From: Clostridiales bacterium UBA1770 | Lineage (GTDB): Bacteria > Bacillota > Clostridia > Oscillospirales > CAG-272 | Length of the DNA: 8,151 bases | Assembly (NCBI GenBank): GCA_002315325.1 | Contig: DCGU01000039.1 | Coordinates: 1 to 8,151 of the forward strand | Reading direction: 5' to 3' | Part shown: positions 4,717 through 8,151 of the stretch, piece by piece | How positions within the stretch are numbered: position 1 is the first letter of the stretch | How the letters are laid out: each line of letters begins with the position of its first letter | Position numbers and translations under genes: made by a program | The notes under the pieces: model-generated | What the model saw: the letters and a program-made list of their open reading frames with translations, nothing else | Databases searched by the model: none | Told to the model about the DNA's origin: nothing

Positions 4717-6291
4717 ATGCGTACGATGACCGAAATGATTCCCGTCCGCGACGGGATTCACCTGTGTTCCAATATATTTATGCCGGACGGCGAGGGCCCG
4801 TTCGCCACGATTCTGTTGCGCAACCCCTACGTCATTACGAACGAACCGGCGCAAATTGAAAACGACCGTAACAACAGCGCCGAGATGGTGAACGCCGGCT
4901 TCGCCGTCGTGTACCAGCATTGCCGCGGCAAGGGCGGCAGTGAAGGGGAGTTCATTCCCTTCGTCGGGGAACGTGAGGACGGTCTGGATACCATCGCCTG
5001 GATTGAACAGCAGCCCTGGTTCGACGGCCGACTCTACCTGTGGGGCGGCAGTTACCTGTGCTACGTTTTGCTGTCCTTCATCAATGCGGCGCCTGCCTGC
5101 GTCAAGGGCGCGGTGCTGGGCATTATGTCCGACGACGTGCGCGAGGCAATGTATAAAGGCGGCGCTTTTAAGGCCGACATTCTGCCCATCTGGTATCCCT
5201 CCGTTTATCATTACGGACAGTGGAAAATGGACGTGCGGGAAGCCTATGAAAAGCACTGGCAGGAACTGCCCGCCAAAAATTATATCCAAAACATCTACGG
5301 CTACGACGTGCCCCGCTTCAACGAGATTTTCCTGTGCGGGCCCTATGGCCCCGACGCCTGCCCCGGTTCCTTCTCCCAGGCAACCGGCGCATTGAAGGAC
5401 TGCAAGATTCCCGTGCTGCTGCTGGACGGCTGGTGTGAAATGTTCTTCCAGGGCATGGAGAAAATGTGGCGCGAACTCCCCGAAGAGACGCGCAAACAGT
5501 CCGCCTTTATCTGCGGCCCCTGGAGCCACGGCCTGTCCGTGAACGAGGGCTGGTGCTATCCTTTCACCAACGGCAACCGCGGTACGCCTACCTGCGAATG
5601 GTTCGAGTACCTGCGCGACGGCAAACCGCTCTCGACGGTGACGCTCGGTAAGCTGAATTATTACCACAGCGGCGCCGACACGTGGGAAACGGCCGACGAT
5701 TTCCCGCAGGGCACGGCGACGAAAAAATACTTCCTGTCGAACGAAGGACTGGTTGATACCATGCCGGCCGGCGGACAGTGGAACTTCACGTTCGACCCGA
5801 AAAATCCCGCCTCTTTCCCCGGCGGCCCCAATACCTTCTGCACAGGCGAAACGGGACACGCAAAGCAGCCTGAACCCGATTTCCGCCCCGACGTCAAGTC
5901 CTTTATGACGGCTCCCTTAACCGAAGCACTGGATATGGTGGGCAACGTGCGCGCCGTATTGACGGTCGGTTCCACGGCGCCGGCCACCATGTTCCTGTGC
6001 CGCCTGTGTGTTGTGGAGGAGAACGGCAATGCGACCGTCATTCAGGATGCGCCCTTCGTGGTGGACAGCTTCCTGTCCGGCCGCCCGAAGCGCATCATCT
6101 GTGAAACGGGCCCGTTGTGCTGGAAACTGCTGCCCGGCCAGCGCCTGCGTCTGGACGTGACGTCGAGCGACGCGCACAGCTATCGCGTGCACACCAATAC
6201 ACAGGGTTTGTGGTGGGAGCAGGAAACCTGCAAAGTTGCCAAGAATACGGTGTACTTCGGAGATTCTGTCTTAGAAATTCCTACGGTGTAA
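4717..6291 (+). CDS. CocE/NonD family (X-Pro dipeptidyl-peptidase S15-like) hydrolase with a Ser-Glu-His triad
   Basis: A 524-residue alpha/beta hydrolase of the CocE/NonD group, which contains acyl esterases and X-Pro dipeptidyl peptidases. Residues 1-270 hold the hydrolase core: MIPVRDGIHLCSNIFMPD, RNPY (35-38, where the family Tyr supports the oxyanion hole), YQHCRGKGGSEGEF, and the nucleophile elbow WGGSYLC with S112. The acid position in GWCEMF is E241, where the family has Asp (GWYD), and the base is H271 in CGPWSH. The family's glycine after S-Y-x is Cys here. Residues ~330-524 form the C-terminal jelly-roll typical of the family (FLSNEGL, VGNVRAVLTV, LRLDVTSSDAHSY). There is no signal peptide, so it acts in the cytoplasm. 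ATG 4717 follows AAGAGGA at 4701-4707. The substrate (proline-containing peptides or esters) is not determinable. The folded repeat at 6298-6524 begins 6 bp after its stop. Confidence 0.87.
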   Translation: MRTMTEMIPVRDGIHLCSNIFMPDGEGPFATILLRNPYVITNEPAQIENDRNNSAEMVNAGFAVVYQHCRGKGGSEGEFIPFVGEREDGLDTIAWIEQQPWFDGRLYLWGGSYLCYVLLSFINAAPACVKGAVLGIMSDDVREAMYKGGAFKADILPIWYPSVYHYGQWKMDVREAYEKHWQELPAKNYIQNIYGYDVPRFNEIFLCGPYGPDACPGSFSQATGALKDCKIPVLLLDGWCEMFFQGMEKMWRELPEETRKQSAFICGPWSHGLSVNEGWCYPFTNGNRGTPTCEWFEYLRDGKPLSTVTLGKLNYYHSGADTWETADDFPQGTATKKYFLSNEGLVDTMPAGGQWNFTFDPKNPASFPGGPNTFCTGETGHAKQPEPDFRPDVKSFMTAPLTEALDMVGNVRAVLTVGSTAPATMFLCRLCVVEENGNATVIQDAPFVVDSFLSGRPKRIICETGPLCWKLLPGQRLRLDVTSSDAHSYRVHTNTQGLWWEQETCKVAKNTVYFGDSVLEIPTV

Positions 6292-6297
6292 TAAGCA

Positions 6298-6524
6298 GCC
6301 ACTCGATAATGGCACAGATCGCAAAAAACGAAACGGGCATATTTGGCTAAAACTTATATTTTGATTAGCCTTTTTATTTGCAAATCTGAGGAATAGTTTT
6401 GCCCCGGTTGGGCAAAACTTCCATTCATTTGAACGTTTTTTGCTATGGGCGAAAACTCTCGACTGCCGTACGTAGGTACGGCGACGCTCAGTTTTCGCCC
6501 ATTCTGCACTCATTCTCAAGCGGC
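6298..6524 (+). repeat. Structured intergenic element, copy 2 (227 nt)
   Basis: Second copy of the element at 2546-2774, same order and fold but with changed arms. Basal stem: GCCACTCGATAATG (6298-6311) with CATTCTCAAGCGGC (6511-6524), 11 of 14 paired; on the minus strand two of the three mismatches become G-U. Inner stem: GCAAAAAACG (6321-6330) with CGTTTTTTGC (6434-6443). Hairpin A: AGTTTTGCCC (6395-6404) with GGGCAAAACT (6410-6419). Hairpin B: GGGCGAAAACT (6447-6457) with AGTTTTCGCCC (6490-6500), the same CG step, and the same inner stem GCCGTAC (6465-6471) with GTACGGC (6476-6482). Unpaired blocks CACAGAtCG, TCTGaGGA, CCATT..TTTG, GCTATG and ATTCTGCACT match copy 1. It fills the gap between the CocE-type gene and the GH172-type gene, ending about 30 bp before the latter's ribosome binding site. 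Confidence 0.75.
6345..6375 (+). terminator. Intrinsic terminator-like hairpin after the CocE-type gene
   Basis: GGCTAA (6345-6350) pairs with TTAGCC (6365-6370) around a 14-nt AU-rich loop and is followed at once by TTTTTATTT on the + strand. It lies about 55 bp past the hydrolase stop, inside the folded element between the two strands of its inner stem. Stem of only 6 bp, so efficiency is uncertain. No equivalent is obvious in copy 1. Confidence 0.5.
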
Positions 6525-6568
6525 TTGATTTTATCAAAAAAAGAAATAAAACTAATGGAGGTCCCCCC

Positions 6569-7699
6569 ATGTTTAACGGTTTACAAAATTCATTACAAAC
6601 GCTGTCCCTGTTGTCCGATGCCAAGAGTCGTTCCATTTGCCCCGAAAGTTTCGAGGGGAAACCCGGCGAGGCCGGCAAATATACCACCGGCAACGGTGCC
6701 GGGTGCGCGCGTGACTTGGGGCAGGGTTGGAAGGTCAGCCCGTCGGTTACCATTAAGCCGGGCACGACGTTTACCATGTGTGATATTCACGGTTCCGGCG
6801 CCATTCAGCATATTTGGCTGACGCTGGGGACCGACCTGTGGCGCGATATGATTTTACGGTTCTACTGGGACGGCATGGATACGCCCGCCGTCGAGGTGCC
6901 GGCCGGTGACTTCTTCTGCAACGGCTGGAACGTGTATGCCCCCGTGAATTCCCTGGCGGTGTGCGCCAATCCCGCCCGCGGTTTCAACTGCTACTGGAAC
7001 ATGCCCTACCGCACGGGGTGCAAAATTACCATGGAAAACCGCAGCGCCAACGACGCCGTGCTGTATTACCAGATTGACTATACCGAATGCGCCGTGCCGG
7101 ATGATTGCGCCTACTTCTGCGCATCCTTCCGCACGTCCAAACCGACCGAAGGCGGCATTCACACCATCATCGACGGTATCAAGGGCAAGGGCCAGTACGT
7201 CGGCACCTATATGACCTGGCAGGTCAATAACAACGGCTGGTGGGGCGAGGGCGAAATCAAGTTCTATATGGACGACGACCGCGACTTCCCGACCATTTGC
7301 GGCACGGGTACCGAGGACTACTTCTGCGGTGCCTATAACTTCGACGTCCGTGACGACGGCTACAATGCTGCGTCCGCCACGAACCCCGGTCTTATCCACG
7401 GGCAGCAGCCCATCGGGTACACGACCTTCTCCACGCCCTACACGGGTTTGGTGCAGGTGCTCAAGCCGGACGGCCTGTACCGTGCCAATACCCGCTTCGG
7501 TCTGTACCGCTGGCATATCACTGATCCCATCCGCTTTGAAAAAGAGCTGCGTGTCACCATTCAGGATCTGGGCTGGCGTTCCGGCGGCAGATACCTGGTG
7601 CAGTCCAGCTATATCACGTCGGTGGCCTACTGGTACCAGACCATGCCGCTCTCGCCTCTTGCCCCCTTGGGTGACCGCGACGAGCTGGAAATCATTTAA
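6569..7699 (+). CDS. DUF2961 / glycoside hydrolase family 172-type protein
   Basis: A 376-residue protein of the DUF2961 family, now classed as GH172; characterised members act on fructose-type dianhydrides or arabinofuranosyl linkages through a double jelly-roll fold. Family marks in order are RSICPE, GAGCARDLGQGWKVSP (a typical start of the catalytic region), IQHIWLT (79-85), LRFYWDG (96-102), VPAGDFF (110-116), NCYWNMPYR (140-148), YYQIDY, then WWGEGEIKFYMDDD (224-237) and GTGTEDYF (245-252), followed by the terminal FGLYRWHITDPIRF. The likely catalytic acids are E249 in GTGTEDYF and E227 or E229 in GEGE, separated by 20-22 residues as in the characterised enzyme. No signal peptide, so intracellular substrate is implied; members differ in substrate and none can be fixed here. 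ATG 6569 follows a perfect GGAGG at 6557-6561. Full length for the family. Confidence 0.88.
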   Translation: MFNGLQNSLQTLSLLSDAKSRSICPESFEGKPGEAGKYTTGNGAGCARDLGQGWKVSPSVTIKPGTTFTMCDIHGSGAIQHIWLTLGTDLWRDMILRFYWDGMDTPAVEVPAGDFFCNGWNVYAPVNSLAVCANPARGFNCYWNMPYRTGCKITMENRSANDAVLYYQIDYTECAVPDDCAYFCASFRTSKPTEGGIHTIIDGIKGKGQYVGTYMTWQVNNNGWWGEGEIKFYMDDDRDFPTICGTGTEDYFCGAYNFDVRDDGYNAASATNPGLIHGQQPIGYTTFSTPYTGLVQVLKPDGLYRANTRFGLYRWHITDPIRFEKELRVTIQDLGWRSGGRYLVQSSYITSVAYWYQTMPLSPLAPLGDRDELEII

Positions 7700-7775
7700 C
7701 CGGACGTTTTCCCGTTTTTTGCGGTAATTTCTTCCTTTTATTTAATATAAATATAGAAATATAAAAAATAATATA
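7700..7775 (+). other. AT-rich spacer with a weak T-rich stop region after the GH172-type gene
   Basis: Just past the stop there is a 3-bp stem (CGG/CCG) followed by TTTTTT near 7715-7720, too weak to call a confident terminator. Beyond it the DNA is almost purely A/T up to the promoter of the next gene. I see no gene here. Confidence 0.35.
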
Positions 7776-7804
7776 TTGATTTTTGTATAGTACTATGTTA
7801 AAAT
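7776..7804 (+). promoter_or_regulatory. Strong sigma-A type promoter of the PC4-like gene
   Basis: TTGATT (7776-7781), a 17-bp spacer and TAAAAT (7799-7804), with an extended -10 TG one base upstream (TGTTAAAAT) and a very AT-rich upstream stretch that could act as an UP element. Start near 7811, giving a ~70-nt leader. Confidence 0.65.
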
Positions 7805-7817
7805 ATATTATCTACAA

Positions 7818-7839
7818 GTGTGTATCGCTCAATACACAC
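7818..7839 (+). promoter_or_regulatory. Leader hairpin of the PC4-like gene
   Basis: GTGTGTAT (7818-7825) and ATACACAC (7832-7839) form a perfect 8-bp stem with a 6-nt loop, starting within 10 nt of the predicted transcript start. A 5'-terminal hairpin of this kind may protect the mRNA from 5' degradation, or serve as operator or protein-binding site. Confidence 0.45.
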
Positions 7840-7880
7840 CGAAAATGCACGGAAAAGATTAAAAAAAGGGGAGTACCATC

Positions 7881-8099
7881 ATGCCGCAGGAATTCAAATA
7901 TGAGGTTGTTAAGAACGTCGCTGTCCTGAACGAGGACAAGGGCGGGGACAAACAGTTCAATATCGTTAAGTGGGGCGATTTGGAACCCATGTACGATATT
8001 CGCCGCTGGAAGGCCGGCCAGCCCAATAAGGGTTTGGCACTGACCCGCGAAGAAGCTGAAAAGCTGTTCGACGCTTTGAAGGTTGAATTGGGTAAATGA
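7881..8099 (+). CDS. ydbC: PC4/YdbC-type single-stranded nucleic-acid binding protein
   Basis: A 72-residue protein matching the bacterial YdbC branch of the PC4 (transcriptional coactivator p15) family. These form dimers that bind single-stranded DNA or RNA, with proposed roles in replication, repair or transcription. Marks are FKYEVVKNVAVL (5-16), KQFNIVKWGDLEPMYDIRRW (24-43, the curved sheet with the YDIRxW signature), NKGLAL (49-54), and the C-terminal dimer helix TREEAEKLFDALKVEL (55-70). Full length for the family. ATG 7881 follows GGGGAG at 7868-7873. It has its own strong promoter and a leader hairpin, so it is likely expressed constitutively and at a high level, independent of the GH172-type gene. 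A hairpin terminator begins 7 bp after its stop. Confidence 0.9.
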   Translation: MPQEFKYEVVKNVAVLNEDKGGDKQFNIVKWGDLEPMYDIRRWKAGQPNKGLALTREEAEKLFDALKVELGK

Positions 8100-8128
8100 G
8101 AAAAAAGACGACGCATCATGCGTCGTCT
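8100..8128. terminator. Hairpin terminator after the PC4-like gene, U-tract on the minus strand
   Basis: AGACGACGCA (8106-8115) and TGCGTCGTCT (8119-8128) form a perfect 10-bp stem with a 3-nt loop. Six A residues precede it on the + strand, so on the minus strand the stem is followed by a U-run. That makes it a strong terminator for a gene converging from beyond the window and a hairpin stop, without U-tail, for the PC4-like gene. The arrangement mirrors the hairpin at 1611-1645. Confidence 0.7.
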
Positions 8129-8151
8129 CAGCCTGCTGACAAAGGGTTCAA

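Noticed and set aside
4669..5859. 396-codon open frame on the minus strand
   Set aside because: It lies opposite the CocE-type gene, whose motifs are clear; the translation is Gly/Val/His/Arg-rich and low in family signals, typical of the shadow of a GC-rich gene, and no ribosome binding site is seen.
6854..7516. 220-codon minus-strand open frame
   Set aside because: Shadow of the GH172-type gene; composition-driven, no start signals.
1..8151. CRISPR arrays, tRNA or rRNA genes, integrases or transposases
   Set aside because: Looked for regularly spaced repeats, cloverleaf-like sequences and recombinase motifs; none seen.

Overview
The window looks like chromosome of a gut-type Firmicute (Bacillota). 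Strong GGAGG-type ribosome binding sites, sigma-A promoters with extended -10 boxes and a YdbC/PC4-type protein all point that way. Genus is not determinable from sequence alone. The housekeeping and catabolic genes from about 1800 onward are clearly richer in G+C than the left 1.65 kb, which looks like an accessory (mobile or defence) block.

Left block (1-1645, + strand): four tightly packed or overlapping genes. They are the 3' part of a DUF4417-family gene, a small protein resembling the C-terminal toxin domain of a polymorphic toxin, and two small uncharacterised proteins, the first of which is an immunity-like candidate. The last reading frame ends inside a minus-strand terminator hairpin. 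A perfect-looking minus-strand promoter lies about 70 bp from that terminator, so a ~69-nt antisense small RNA is predicted at 1611-1679.

Middle block (1740-4530, - strand): a type 1 glutamine amidotransferase-like / S51 peptidase gene is followed 25 bp later by a glycerophosphodiester phosphodiesterase (GDPD) gene. After 522 bp comes a second GDPD gene, about 82% identical to the first and of the same length. The gap contains a 229-nt structured repeat (2546-2774) plus a second palindrome-rich stretch bounded by 15-nt direct repeats.

Right block (4570-8128, + strand): from a divergent promoter region, a CocE/NonD (X-Pro dipeptidyl-peptidase S15-like) hydrolase, then a second copy of the structured repeat (6298-6524, 227 nt), then a DUF2961/GH172 family glycoside hydrolase-like protein. 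After an AT-rich promoter region comes a 72-residue PC4/YdbC-type ssDNA-binding protein, ending in a hairpin terminator. The amidotransferase-like, GDPD, CocE and GH172 proteins are all predicted cytoplasmic and together suggest intracellular hydrolysis of scavenged peptides/esters, phosphodiesters and sugars. No single pathway is evident.

The most notable observation is the pair of ~228-nt elements. Their sequence differs in the arms, yet all main arms remain self-complementary: a basal stem joining the two ends, an inner long-range stem, and two hairpins. The linkers and one 7-bp inner stem are conserved. This compensatory pattern indicates a conserved folded element (structured RNA, or a folded mobile repeat) that I cannot match to a named family.
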